The notes under the pieces are model-generated. The model was not told where the DNA came from. It searched no databases and saw nothing but the letters and a program-made list of their open reading frames with translations. A DNA stretch of 58,118 nucleotides from Muribaculaceae bacterium (GTDB lineage: Bacteria; Bacteroidota; Bacteroidia; Bacteroidales; Muribaculaceae): the NCBI GenBank assembly GCA_009775125.1, contig VSPD01000012.1:1-58118 (forward strand). Reading direction: 5' to 3'. The position numbers and the translations under genes were made by a program. Below, in pieces: positions 50,691-58,118 of this stretch (position 1 is the first letter of the stretch; each line of letters starts with the position of its first letter).

Positions 50691-50920
50691 TCACGGCGAA
50701 GCCGTGGTTCCTTGGTTAACCCCGTATGGAGGCGAAGCCGACATGCGGGGTTAGGTCGTGATGGGTGTGACGCACCGCGAAGCGTGTGCCTCGCAGATGT
50801 TCTCTATGGTGATTTGGCGCGAGGCACAGCTTCGCAGTGCCGGTGTTGGAGTATGCGCTACCGGGCATGTCGGCTACGCCTCCATACCCGGTTAGCCAAG
50901 GAGTCACGGCTTCGCCGTGG
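50691..50920. repeat. Mirrored multi-hairpin element, copy B (best preserved)
   Basis: Hairpin order is TCACGGCGAAGCCGTGG, CCTTGGTTAACCCCGTATGG with GCGAAGCCGACATGCGGGG, a hairpin around GCACCGCGAAGCGTGTGC, then the mirror images: GCGAGGCACAGCTTCGCAGTGC, CCGGGCATGTCGGC with CTCCATACCCGGTTAGCCAAGG, TCACGGCTTCGCCGTGG. The outer 60 or so bases of each half are inverted repeats. No coding sequence seen. Confidence 0.9.
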
Positions 50921-50943
50921 CGGAATTTCGCAAATTATTTTAG

Positions 50944-51175
50944 CGTCAATGTCCGCGTATGAGCCGTTAATTTTGATTAATGAATAATTGACGGCAATTA
51001 AAGCAAATTTATTTTTTACGTTAATGTCCGCGAATGTTCCGTTAATGTAAGATTACATAAGATTTCGCAAGTTTGTCACGGCTTCGCCGTGGCGGAATTT
51101 CGCAAATTATTTTAGCGTTAATGCCCGCGAATGGACCGTTAATTTTAATTAATGAATAATTAATGGCAATTAACG
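50944..51175 (+). repeat. Further R4 units with a short hairpin form of the mirrored element
   Basis: R4 cores begin at 50944, 51019 and 51116. Between the last two, TCACGGCTTCGCCGTGG at 51076-51092 stands alone, flanked by GATTTCGCAAGTTTG and CGGAATTTCGCAAATT. The full element has near-identical flanks. Confidence 0.85.
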
Positions 51176-51190
51176 TAAAATCTCATGTTT

Positions 51191-51481
51191 CTATTCGAAG
51201 ATGTAGATTTCTTCGCCGGGGCGGTGCATGTGGTATTCTTCGCGGACGACGCGCTCCATGGTCTGGGGGTCGACGGAGAGGCGGCGGTTGAGCGAGTCGT
51301 AGTAGCGGAGGGTGTCGGAGTAGAATTGGATGGAGGTTTGGAGCGAGTCGATGGTGTGGTTGTATTCTTCGTTTTGCGCCATTGATTCTTTTGTGAAGAA
51401 TATGACGTAGACCACGCCTGCGAGCACGCAGATGCCCACGGCGTATCGCCGCAGCCATGAAATGAATTTATTGGTTTTCAT
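51191..51481 (-). CDS. FtsB/DivIC-like septum formation initiator
   Basis: 96 residues: short cytoplasmic N-terminus, one membrane helix (about 13-29, YAVGICVLAGVVYVIFF), a coiled coil (about 35-68) and a C-terminal VVREEYHMHRPGEEIYIFE, which matches the DivIC/FtsB pattern of a short protein bridging divisome partners. Its start overlaps the end of the U32 peptidase gene by 14 bases. Confidence 0.85.
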   Translation of the reverse strand: MKTNKFISWLRRYAVGICVLAGVVYVIFFTKESMAQNEEYNHTIDSLQTSIQFYSDTLRYYDSLNRRLSVDPQTMERVVREEYHMHRPGEEIYIFE

Positions 51482-52727
51482 CGGAGAGAGGTGTTTTGTC
51501 CCAGCGGTACATGCGGTCGCTGGGGCGTATTTTGGATGGTACTTTTATCGAGAAGCTGTCGCCTTTCACGGCTTTTTCAACGGGGCGGCAGCCTACTTGT
51601 ATTTCGTCGACGGTGAGCATCACGGCGCCGGTGGTGGGGCCGGTTATTATCACTTCGTCGCCCACGTGGAGCTCGCCGGCTTCCATGAGGAATTCGGCTA
51701 CGCCGAGTCGTGAGAATGTCTTCACGCCTTTGGCTATGTAGTGCTTGATGCGTGTGGCCGACGAGCCGTATTTTGCCGACCATTCGCCCAGACGCTGGCC
51801 CATGTAGTAGCCGTCCCAGAAGCCGCGGTTGAACACTTTGGCGAGTTCTCGGTCCCAGGCTTTGATTTTTTCTTCGGAGTATGTGCCGTCGATTATGGCT
51901 TCGAGCGCTTCGGAGTAGGCGCGCACGGCTATCGACACGTATTCGGGGCCGCGGGCACGTCCTTCGATTTTGAAAACGCGCACTCCGGCGTCGACCATGC
52001 GGTTGAGGAAGTGGATGGTTTTCAGGTCTTTGGGCGACATTACATATTGGTTGTCGATGGCGAGTTCCTCGCCTGTCTCGCGGTCGGTGACGAGATAGGA
52101 GCGGCGGCAAATCTGGGTGCATGCTCCGCGGTTGGCCGACGAGTTCATCTGGTGGAGGCTGAGGTAGCATTTTCCGGACACGGCCATGCAGAGTGCGCCG
52201 TGGCAGAACATTTCGATTTTCACCGGTTCACCGGCCGGGCCGGTGATGTTCTGCTCCACGATGGCTTGGTGTATGGCTTTTACCTGCTCCATGTTAAGCT
52301 CACGGGCGAGCACGGCCACGTCGGCCCATTGGGCGTAGAATCGCAGGGCTTCGACGTTGGTTATGTTGCATTGTGTGGAGATGTGCACTTCCACGCCGAT
52401 CTCGCGCGCCATGCGTATTGCTGCTATGTCGCTGGCTATTATGGCCGATATGCCCGACTCTTTGGCGGCCTCGATGATTTGGCGGCAGTAGGCCAGGTCG
52501 GCGTCGTAGAGCACGGTGTTGACTGTAAGGTATGATTTAACGCCGGCTTGGGCGCATGTGGCGGCTATGTTTCTAAGGTCGTCGAGTGTGAAGTTGGCGC
52601 TTGACTTGGAGCGCATGTTCAATCCCTGCACGCCGAAATACACTGCGTCGGCGCCGGCGTCGATGGCGGCATGGAGTGAGTCGAGGCTGCCTACGGGCGC
52701 CATTATTTCAAAATCGGACCTTTTCAT
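51468..52727 (-). CDS. Peptidase U32 family protein (TrhP/YegQ-like)
   Basis: 419 residues. U32 signature: ELMAPVGS-equivalent FEIMAPVGSLDSLHAAIDAGADAVYFG, KSYLTVNTVLYD, and the cysteine-rich FCHGALCMAVSGKC with NRGACTQICRR, which binds an iron-sulfur cluster or metal in relatives. YegQ/TrhP members are needed for tRNA U34 5-hydroxylation rather than proteolysis. A C-terminal domain of the U32 type (GDEVIITGPTTGAV) is present. Overlaps the DivIC-like gene downstream. Confidence 0.9.
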   Translation of the reverse strand: MKRSDFEIMAPVGSLDSLHAAIDAGADAVYFGVQGLNMRSKSSANFTLDDLRNIAATCAQAGVKSYLTVNTVLYDADLAYCRQIIEAAKESGISAIIASDIAAIRMAREIGVEVHISTQCNITNVEALRFYAQWADVAVLARELNMEQVKAIHQAIVEQNITGPAGEPVKIEMFCHGALCMAVSGKCYLSLHQMNSSANRGACTQICRRSYLVTDRETGEELAIDNQYVMSPKDLKTIHFLNRMVDAGVRVFKIEGRARGPEYVSIAVRAYSEALEAIIDGTYSEEKIKAWDRELAKVFNRGFWDGYYMGQRLGEWSAKYGSSATRIKHYIAKGVKTFSRLGVAEFLMEAGELHVGDEVIITGPTTGAVMLTVDEIQVGCRPVEKAVKGDSFSIKVPSKIRPSDRMYRWDKTPLSDENQ

Positions 52728-52771
52728 TGGAGTATGATGGTGGGGTGTTATTTTATATGTTAATCAATATT

Positions 52772-52832
52772 GCAGGAACACAAGCCTCCGGCTTGTGGCA
52801 CTATTTCACAAGCCGGAGGCTTGTGTTCCTGC
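52772..52832. repeat. Palindromic repeat family R2, copy 2
   Basis: GCAGGAACACAAGCCTCCGG and its mirror ending GGCTTGTGTTCCTGC around a short loop, near-identical to 33789-33848. Lies between the SecG and U32 genes. Confidence 0.88.
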
Positions 52833-52931
52833 TGGGTAGCTGCTGTAAACAGCCAAAGGCCGATAAAGCCACCGGGACTTTAACGACCTGTAAGCCTTGA
52901 TGCTTCAAGGAGGTTTCGGCCTTGTATATTT

Positions 52932-53297
52932 TTATTCGCCTGCGGGAGTCTCGGCAGGTGTAGCGGCGGGTGTTGCTACGGGAGCGGCGGCAGGGGTGTC
53001 GAACTGGTTGGCTGCGGGAGCTGCGGGAGCTGCTGCTTCCTGGCTGGCGCGGATTTCGGTGGCGGAGCCGAATTTGGGCATTGTATATGCCGACGCGATG
53101 GAGAGGAATGCGATGATTCCGAAGAGCCACCATGTGCCTTTTTCGAGCACGTTGTTGGTTTGGCGGACACCCATTACGGAGCCTGCGCCGCCGAATTGCG
53201 ATGCGAGACCGCCGCCTTTGGATTTCTGGATGAGTACGATTCCGATAAGGAGAACAGCAACGATTACTGTGAGGACGATTACGATTACGTGAAGCAT
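52932..53297 (-). CDS. secG: Preprotein translocase subunit SecG
   Basis: 121 residues with two membrane helices (about 3-22 and 58-74) joined by the SecG loop IQKSKGGGLASQFGGAGSVMGVRQTNNVLEK; this matches the conserved cytoplasmic loop of SecG. An Ala/Pro-rich low-complexity tail (APAAPAANQFDTPAAAP...) extends the C-terminus, usual in Bacteroidetes. Accessory subunit of SecYEG. Last of a run with the TPR-like, LptE and sigma-54 genes. Confidence 0.95.
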   Translation of the reverse strand: MLHVIVIVLTVIVAVLLIGIVLIQKSKGGGLASQFGGAGSVMGVRQTNNVLEKGTWWLFGIIAFLSIASAYTMPKFGSATEIRASQEAAAPAAPAANQFDTPAAAPVATPAATPAETPAGE

Positions 53298-53329
53298 TAT
53301 TTGGATTTTTGTTATAGTTTTTTCTTGTT

Positions 53330-54100
53330 TTATTGCTCTGCCTGTGGCGTTGCAGACGCGCGGTTTATTATCAATTTTTGCAGAAAGCGCAATTGGTCTG
53401 CAAAGTAAATACTTTTTTCCGGAAATTTCAAACTTAAATTGCTAATAATTTCAAAAGCGCGCTCATATCGGCCTTGTTTTATGAAAATTTTGGCCAGACT
53501 TTCGCTCAAAAGGCTGTCTTCGGAGGGTTGGGCGGCTTTTTGGGGCCGCGGGCGCGGCTTTTCTTCGGCCGGGGGCGTTTCCGGGATTGTTTCTTCTTCG
53601 GCGACGGTTTTTTCGACGCTGTCTTTTTCCGGCTCCGGGGCGTTGAAGGATGCGGGACGCAGTTCGGCGGGCAGTTCGAGCGGAGCGTCGGGGTCGTCGT
53701 CCACGGCGAAGTAGTCGGCGGGGGCGGGGGAGAAGATGAGGCGTTCGAGCATGGCGTCGTCTTCGGGCGATTGCGAGCCGTAGGTGTCGAGGAAGGTCGA
53801 TATTGTGTCTTCTGTCGACGGGGCTTGGCGGGGCTGCTCGGCGGGGTATATTGAATACCAGTCTTCGCCGGCCACGGCGGCATAGTCCATGGTGGCCTCG
53901 CGGTCGACGGCATGGAGCATCATGTGCGTGGCCACGCTGCGGCGTGTCTCGGGGTCGATGCCGGCTCCTCCGGCGCGCAGGAAGCGCGCGGATGCGAATC
54001 CGAACCAAGGCCAGCGGCTGCGGGCTTCGGCTTCCCATGCGGGGTCGACCGGCGCGTTGGCGTCGGCGAGCAGGCGGGCTATGTCTTCGTTCAGATTCAT
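53330..54100 (-). CDS. Bacteroidales conserved hypothetical protein with a C-terminal TPR-like segment
   Basis: 256 residues, no signal or membrane segment. Acidic, Pro/Glu-rich middle (about 130-195) and a C-terminal helical pair SESLAKIFIKQGRYERAFEIISNLSLKFPEKSIYFADQLRFLQKL that reads as one TPR. Such proteins sit between lptE and secG in related genomes. No function is assigned. Confidence 0.75.
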   Translation of the reverse strand: MNLNEDIARLLADANAPVDPAWEAEARSRWPWFGFASARFLRAGGAGIDPETRRSVATHMMLHAVDREATMDYAAVAGEDWYSIYPAEQPRQAPSTEDTISTFLDTYGSQSPEDDAMLERLIFSPAPADYFAVDDDPDAPLELPAELRPASFNAPEPEKDSVEKTVAEEETIPETPPAEEKPRPRPQKAAQPSEDSLLSESLAKIFIKQGRYERAFEIISNLSLKFPEKSIYFADQLRFLQKLIINRASATPQAEQ

Positions 54101-54107
54101 TGCGGTG

Positions 54108-54638
54108 TTACCAGTTGCCGAGGGTGGCGTTGAAGATGAGGTCGACGAGTTCTTTTGATATTTGCTGGCAGAGGTCGTCTTGCACGTCGGTGAGCATGAG
54201 CGAGGCGTCGAAGTCGCGGTAGGCAGAGAATGTCTGGTCTATGTCGTTGCCTTCGTTTTTATTGTCGGTGTATTTCACGCGCACGCTTATGGTGAGGCGT
54301 GTCTGCGAGGCCCGTGCGTTCTCGGTCACGGCCTGGGGCGAGAGGGAGTAGCCGGTGATTTCGCCTTCGAGCTGGAGGTCGGAGGCGGTGTCGACGGTGC
54401 GCAGGCGTGTGTTGCGCGATATGTAGTCGAGAAGCTCGTTTTCGAATGTTTGCTGCAAGGGGGGATAGACAAGGGCGGCGCGTATCGGGAATTCCGACAC
54501 GTGGATTGTCTTGTATATGTTGTAGTCGAGGGCCGCGCCGTTGAATTTGTAGCTGATGCGGCACGACTGCATGGCGGCGGCGCATATGGCCACGATGATT
54601 ACCGCCAGCGAGCGTCTAATGAATGTATTCCAGGCCAT
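54108..54638 (-). CDS. LptE family LPS-assembly lipoprotein
   Basis: 176 residues with signal and lipobox MQSC (about residue 26). Mature start RISYKFNGAALDYNIYKTIHVSEFPIRA and the two-strand/two-helix pattern FENELLDYISRNTRL, LQLEGEITGYSLSP, TRLTISVRVKYTDNKNEG match Bacteroidetes LptE, the plug partner of LptD in LPS export to the outer membrane. Overlaps the sigma-54 activator gene by 23 bases and is 7 bases from the TPR-like gene. Confidence 0.85.
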   Translation of the reverse strand: MAWNTFIRRSLAVIIVAICAAAMQSCRISYKFNGAALDYNIYKTIHVSEFPIRAALVYPPLQQTFENELLDYISRNTRLRTVDTASDLQLEGEITGYSLSPQAVTENARASQTRLTISVRVKYTDNKNEGNDIDQTFSAYRDFDASLMLTDVQDDLCQQISKELVDLIFNATLGNW

Positions 54639-55854
54639 ATTCTTTGATTTTGCGGTAGAGGGTGCGTTCTGATATTTTAAGTTCGGCGGCCACGGCCTTG
54701 CGCTTGCCCTGGTTGCGGATAAGCGACTCGCGTATGGCCTCGCGCTCGCGGAGCTCGAGCGACTCGACGGGGCGCGGCGCGGCAGGGGCGGCGTCGGCGG
54801 CGGTCACTTCCTCGGGGCGTATGTCGATCACGTCGGGCTGCGCCGGGGCATGTCGCTCGTTGTTGAGCACTCCGGCCGATATGCGGCGGTCGAGGGCCGC
54901 GGGCTGACGCTCGATTTGCGATTTGAGGGCGTCGATTTCGCTGCGCAGGCTGAATATGAGGTTGAAGATCATTTCGCGCTCTTGCTCGTAGGTGTGGGAG
55001 CGCACGGCGGGCGATGTCGACGCCGCGGCGTCGTACGACTCCATGATGCGCGGCAGGTAACTTTGCGCCACCTCGCCCGATATTTCGCCGCCGGCCTCGA
55101 ACAGGGCCATTTGCTCCACCACGTTTTTAAGCTGGCGCACGTTGCCGGGCCAGGCATAGCTTTGAAGCATGCGTGTGGCTCCTTCTGAAAAGGAGATTGC
55201 CGGCGTGCGGTATTTCTCGGCGAAGTCGGCCGCGAATTTGCGCGCGAGCAGGGTTATGTCGTGACCGCGCTCGCGCAGCGGCGGCACGGATATCTGTATC
55301 GTGGAGAGACGGTAGAACAGGTCTTCGCGGAAGCGTCCTTCGGCCACGGCCTTCGCCATGTCGACGTTGGTGGCCGCCACCACGCGGATGTTGGTTTTCT
55401 GCACCTGCGACGAGCCCACCTTTATGTATTCGCCCGTCTCGAGCACGCGCAGCAGGCGCGCCTGCGTGGTCATAGGCAGCTCGGCCACTTCGTCGAGGAA
55501 GATGGTGCCTCCGTTGGCTTCTTCGAAGTAGCCTTTGCGCGAGGCCACGGCTCCGGTGAACGACCCTTTCTCGTGGCCGAACAGTTCGGAATCGATGGTA
55601 CCTTCGGGGATTGCGCCGCAGTTCACGGCGATATATTTTGCATGCTTACGCGCGCTGAACGCGTGTATGATCTGCGGAAAAAACTCCTTGCCGGCACCGC
55701 TCTCGCCCGTGATAAGCACCGACAGGTCGATGGGAGCCACCTTTATGGCTCTCTTCACGGCTTCGAGCAAAGCGGGGTTTGTGCCAATGATGCCGAACCG
55801 CATCTTGGCCTGCTGCACCTCGGGAGATATGTCGTTGGATCTGATGATTGGCAT
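54616..55854 (-). CDS. Sigma-54-dependent transcriptional activator without receiver domain
   Basis: 412 residues: the AAA+ domain begins almost at once (about 20-260) with Walker A GESGAGKE (50-57), GSFTGA (97-102, a variant of the sigma-54-contacting GAFTGA), Walker B GTIFLDE (116-122) and RFREDLFYRLS with the arginine finger. A C-terminal Fis-type HTH is at about 370-412 (LKISERTLYRKIKEYGL). No response-receiver or PAS domain, so input is unclear. The activator-lptE-secG order suggests envelope control. Confidence 0.9.
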   Translation of the reverse strand: MPIIRSNDISPEVQQAKMRFGIIGTNPALLEAVKRAIKVAPIDLSVLITGESGAGKEFFPQIIHAFSARKHAKYIAVNCGAIPEGTIDSELFGHEKGSFTGAVASRKGYFEEANGGTIFLDEVAELPMTTQARLLRVLETGEYIKVGSSQVQKTNIRVVAATNVDMAKAVAEGRFREDLFYRLSTIQISVPPLRERGHDITLLARKFAADFAEKYRTPAISFSEGATRMLQSYAWPGNVRQLKNVVEQMALFEAGGEISGEVAQSYLPRIMESYDAAASTSPAVRSHTYEQEREMIFNLIFSLRSEIDALKSQIERQPAALDRRISAGVLNNERHAPAQPDVIDIRPEEVTAADAAPAAPRPVESLELREREAIRESLIRNQGKRKAVAAELKISERTLYRKIKEYGLEYIH

Positions 55855-55861
55855 AGTTGTG

Positions 55862-55869
55862 CAAAGTTA
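55862..55869 (-). promoter_or_regulatory. Putative -7 element for the sigma-54 activator operon
   Basis: Minus-strand TAACTTTG, 7 bases before the ATG at 55854, so the transcript would be nearly leaderless, or the site may be chance. No -33 match. Confidence 0.35.
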
Positions 55870-55927
55870 CGAAAAATTTCCACAACCGCGACACACCTAA
55901 AACCACAAATTTCACATTTTTTATTTT

Positions 55928-56359
55928 ACGTCAATGGCCGTGAATGAGCCGTCAATTTTTGATTAAGCAAGATTTCGCAAGTTTGTCACGGCTTCGCCGT
56001 GCCGGAATTACGCAAATTATTTTTTACGTTATTTGCCGTGAATAGGCCGTTAATTTTTGATTAATGGTTAATTGATGATAATTAACGTAAACATAACCGC
56101 AAATTTCGCAAATTACGCGGATTTCACAAATTATTTTTGTACGTCAATAGTCGAGAATAGGCTGTTAATTTTTGATTAATGGTTAATTGACTATAATTAA
56201 CGTAAACATAACCGCAGATTTCGCAAATTGCACGGATTACGCAAATTATTTTTTACGTCAATTGCCGTGAATAGGGCGTTAATATTTGATTAATGGATAA
56301 TTGACGATAATTAACGTAAACATAACCACAAATTTCGCAAATTACACGGATTACGCAAA
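55928..56359 (+). repeat. Second R4 array, about 114-bp units
   Basis: Core units (ACGTYAATNGCCGTGAATAGG...GATTAATGGTTAATTGA...AATTAACGTAAACATAACC) begin at 55928, 56026, 56141 and 56255; the last two intervals are 115 and 114 bases. Units also carry CGCAAATTTCGCAAATTACGCGGATT. A single TCACGGCTTCGCCGTG hairpin is at 55986-56001. The core is clearly related to the array at 50.4-51.2 kb. Confidence 0.85.
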
Positions 56360-56746
56360 TTATGGTTGTTTGGCGGAGAGGCGGGAGAGGGTGATTTCGT
56401 AGGCGTTGACGGCTATGGTGACGGAGAGGGCGGCCATGATGGTCCAGGTGATGATTTGGCTGTCGAATGTGACGGAGGGGATGCCTATGCTTGGCAGTGA
56501 GAATTTGAGGGCAGAGGCCCGGTCGCCGAGCAGGGGCATGAGCAGGGTGAAGATTACTCCGGCGACGAACCCCGAGAGCGCGGCCACGGCCACGGCGATG
56601 CGGTTGCGGCGGCGTGCGGCGGCGGCATGCCGCTTTACAAGTTCGACGGCCTCCATATGTTTTTTCAGCCCGGAGAGGAACAGTGTGTCGGAGGACAGCC
56701 GGGGCTGAAAATCTTGAAACAGGTCTTTTATTTTGTCTTCTTCCAT
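56360..56746 (-). CDS. Two-TM membrane protein next to an ECF sigma factor, possible anti-sigma factor
   Basis: 128 residues: soluble N-terminus (about 1-45) rich in charge (MEEDKIKDLFQDFQPRLSS), then helices at about 49-70 and 100-118. It follows the ECF sigma gene by 4 bases. Location and size fit an anti-sigma factor, but no zinc-binding HxxxCxxC motif is present. Function inferred from context only. Confidence 0.6.
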   Translation of the reverse strand: MEEDKIKDLFQDFQPRLSSDTLFLSGLKKHMEAVELVKRHAAAARRRNRIAVAVAALSGFVAGVIFTLLMPLLGDRASALKFSLPSIGIPSVTFDSQIITWTIMAALSVTIAVNAYEITLSRLSAKQP

Positions 56747-56750
56747 GGCT

Positions 56751-57230
56751 TTATTCGTTTGAGAGCAGGCCGCGCAGGCGGTTGCGGCCTCGGGAAAGGT
56801 GTTTTTTTACTGCATCTTGCGATGCCTCGACTATGTCGGCGATTTCCTTTATGGAGTAGCCTTGCATATAAAACAGGAGCACCGATGTACGCTCTTTTGG
56901 CGGAAGGCTGTCGAGCGCGGCATATAGGGCCTGGTAGCGGAAGGCGTCGTCGGTGGCATCGGAGGATGTGATGCCGCCGGCCTCGTCGTAGCCGGCAAAA
57001 AGGCGCACCGACCGCCGGTGGTCGATAAACGTGTTGTAGCCGATGCGGAAAATCCAGGCGTTGAATTTATCGGGGCTGTTGAAACTGTCGCAACTGAGGT
57101 ATGCTTTGATGTAGGCTTCCTGGGCAATATCGTCGGCGAGTTGGGTGTCGCCGCAGCAAAGGGCCACGAGAAAGCGCCTGAACGCTTTCTGCGTGCCCTC
57201 CACGTGGGTTATGAATTGCTCGCGGGTCAT
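56751..57230 (-). CDS. ECF-type RNA polymerase sigma factor
   Basis: 159 residues. Sigma-2 region: DDIAQEAYIKAYLS and FNAWIFRIGYNTFIDHRR. Sigma-4 region: LDSLPPKERTSVLLFYMQGYSIKEIADIVEASQDAVKKHLSRGRNRLRGLL with a clear HTH. Middle gene of a three-gene unit (DUF6249 upstream by 3 bases, membrane protein downstream by 4). No target promoters visible. Confidence 0.93.
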   Translation of the reverse strand: MTREQFITHVEGTQKAFRRFLVALCCGDTQLADDIAQEAYIKAYLSCDSFNSPDKFNAWIFRIGYNTFIDHRRSVRLFAGYDEAGGITSSDATDDAFRYQALYAALDSLPPKERTSVLLFYMQGYSIKEIADIVEASQDAVKKHLSRGRNRLRGLLSNE

Positions 57231-57233
57231 CGT

Positions 57234-57644
57234 TTATTTTTCGGCGGAGTCCTCGACTTGCTTGCGGGTCACGAAATATACGATGAGGAAGCTGATGCCA
57301 ACGGCTAGGGATGCGCCGCCGAATACGAGGGGCACTGTCACAGGGTCGGCTTCGAAGTTGGTGCCCATGCAGAGATTGACGATGCCCACTGCGAGGACGA
57401 ATATTCCGGCCAGGGTGAATATGCAGCCGCGGAGCAGCCGGCCGTAGAGTTTCTCGCGCGATGATTTTCGGGGACGTTGGAGGGCTTCGGCGAGACGGTC
57501 GGTGTCGATGTTGTTGTTGGCCTCAATGGCTTTGATGAGTACTTTTGCCCGCTTGTTGTCGCTGTTCATTATAGTAAGGAAGACAATGAGGACAATCGAC
57601 ATGGGGAGGATTGCGCAGATAAAGATGGGAACCAAGGTGTGCAT
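57234..57644 (-). CDS. DUF6249-like membrane protein
   Basis: 136 residues with three membrane helices (about 5-26, 72-92, 100-120) and a cytoplasmic loop MNSDNKRAKVLIKAIEANNNIDTDRLAEAL. Resembles the DUF6249 family that accompanies ECF sigma factors in Bacteroidales. It heads the operon; role probably regulatory or stress-related, inferred from context. Confidence 0.75.
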   Translation of the reverse strand: MHTLVPIFICAILPMSIVLIVFLTIMNSDNKRAKVLIKAIEANNNIDTDRLAEALQRPRKSSREKLYGRLLRGCIFTLAGIFVLAVGIVNLCMGTNFEADPVTVPLVFGGASLAVGISFLIVYFVTRKQVEDSAEK

Positions 57645-57800
57645 ATTGTCGTAATTTTAGTTTGTTGATTAATATTGTTTCTGAGATATCTCGCATGTAA
57701 GACGCATCCTCCGGCCAAAAGGTGACATCTGCTATAAGGTTTTATTGGTGTACGGAAAAAATTGCAACCCTTTATCGGCAAGTCGAAATTCAGGAGCACG

Positions 57801-57952
57801 AAGCGGCAGAGCCGCTTAATATGGTAGGCATGGGCGAAAGCCCATGTTATGATGAATAGCAGATATTCGACTGCGGCCGCAGTCGAACTTGCGTAAACCA
57901 ACTAAACACGGGCTATTGCCCGTGCCTACCATATTCGACCGCGACTGCGGTC
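57801..57952. repeat. Cluster of five hairpins (R3) inside larger inverted arms
   Basis: In order: AAGCGGCAGAGCCGCTT (57801-57817); CATGGGCGAAAGCCCATG (57829-57846); the perfect 22-base palindrome at 57866-57887 (TTCGACTGCGG and mirror); CACGGGCTATTGCCCGTG (57907-57924); GACCGCGACTGCGGTC (57937-57952). ATGGTAGGCA at 57821 and TGCCTACCAT ending at 57932 pair around the middle three. 57645-57800 has no gene. Confidence 0.85.
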
Positions 57953-58059
57953 TGCATTTTCTTTTCAAATATGTAATTATATGGCACAAGCCGTAATACC
58001 GGTACATTATTATTTAGCTGTAAGTGAGCGAATCCACCCGATAGGAACACAATTGAACC

Positions 58060-58118
58060 GCACCCCAAAAGTTAGACACAAAACTTTTGGGGTGCATTAT
58101 GTATAGACACCATAACTT
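58060..58118 (+). mobile_element. Probable left end of an insertion sequence, running off the window
   Basis: GCACCCCAAAAGTT (58060-58073) and AACTTTTGGGGTGC (58082-58095) form a perfect 14-bp hairpin, typical of the CACCCCAAAAGTT termini of IS3-type elements. An ATG at 58099 (MYRHHN...) could start the transposase. Only about 60 bases are visible, so family is tentative. Confidence 0.5.

Noticed and set aside
50422..51175. CRISPR array
   Set aside because: The repeat is contiguous (71-bp tandem) with no short repeat/unique spacer alternation and no cas genes.

Overview
The window looks like a chromosomal segment of a gut-type Bacteroidales bacterium. Evidence: a SusC/SusD pair, several Bacteroidetes-type promoters (TTTG, 19-21 bases, TAnnTTTG), DUF2795, an LptE-SecG neighbourhood, secreted proteins with C-terminal sorting-like tails, and abundant intergenic palindromes. 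Moderate-to-high GC and the gene set suggest Muribaculaceae, but that is inference. I saw no rRNA, tRNA or CRISPR array.

Layout. 1-5.2 kb: an ArnT-like lipid-linked glycosyltransferase running off the left edge, a small membrane protein, a flavodiiron protein with an MFS exporter, and a YaaA homologue. 5.2-13.6 kb: a possible gene remnant, two large secreted proteins and a membrane-tethered TPR/AraC-type regulator. 14.0-20.2 kb: DUF2795, corrinoid adenosyltransferase, an alpha/beta hydrolase, an acyl-CoA synthetase-like protein in tight overlap, an aldo/keto reductase and a C-terminally shortened AAA-ATPase-like protein. 20.3-25.5 kb: a four-gene set of two lipoproteins, an ABC ATPase and a MacB/FtsX-type permease, split by a 235-bp palindromic element. 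25.5-28.8 kb: an M16 peptidase and a GNAT.

29.1-50.4 kb: the main feature, a ten-gene polysaccharide utilisation locus (PUL) on the minus strand with a divergent ROK regulator. From the promoter inward: Tat-exported DUF4434 protein, sugar-porter MFS, AGE-family epimerase, SusC, SusD, DUF5018 lipoprotein, GHL10-like lipoprotein, a metallophosphoesterase-GHL10 fusion, a DUF5009 membrane protein (NagX/HGSNAT-like), and a GH20-DUF4434 fusion. Beta-HexNAcase, epimerase and acetyltransferase-like protein point to an N-acetylhexosamine glycan, and the phosphoesterase hints at a phosphorylated one. An internal hairpin terminator after DUF5018 probably separates import/binding genes from enzyme genes.

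50.4-58.1 kb: housekeeping genes (DivIC/FtsB-like, U32 peptidase, SecG, a TPR-like protein, LptE, a sigma-54 activator), an ECF sigma operon, and an apparent IS end at the right edge. The intergenic DNA carries at least five repeat families. The most striking is a 230-235-bp element whose hairpins are mirrored around its centre, present as two full copies and two short forms that look like empty or deleted sites, embedded in arrays of an AT-rich 71-bp or about 114-bp unit.
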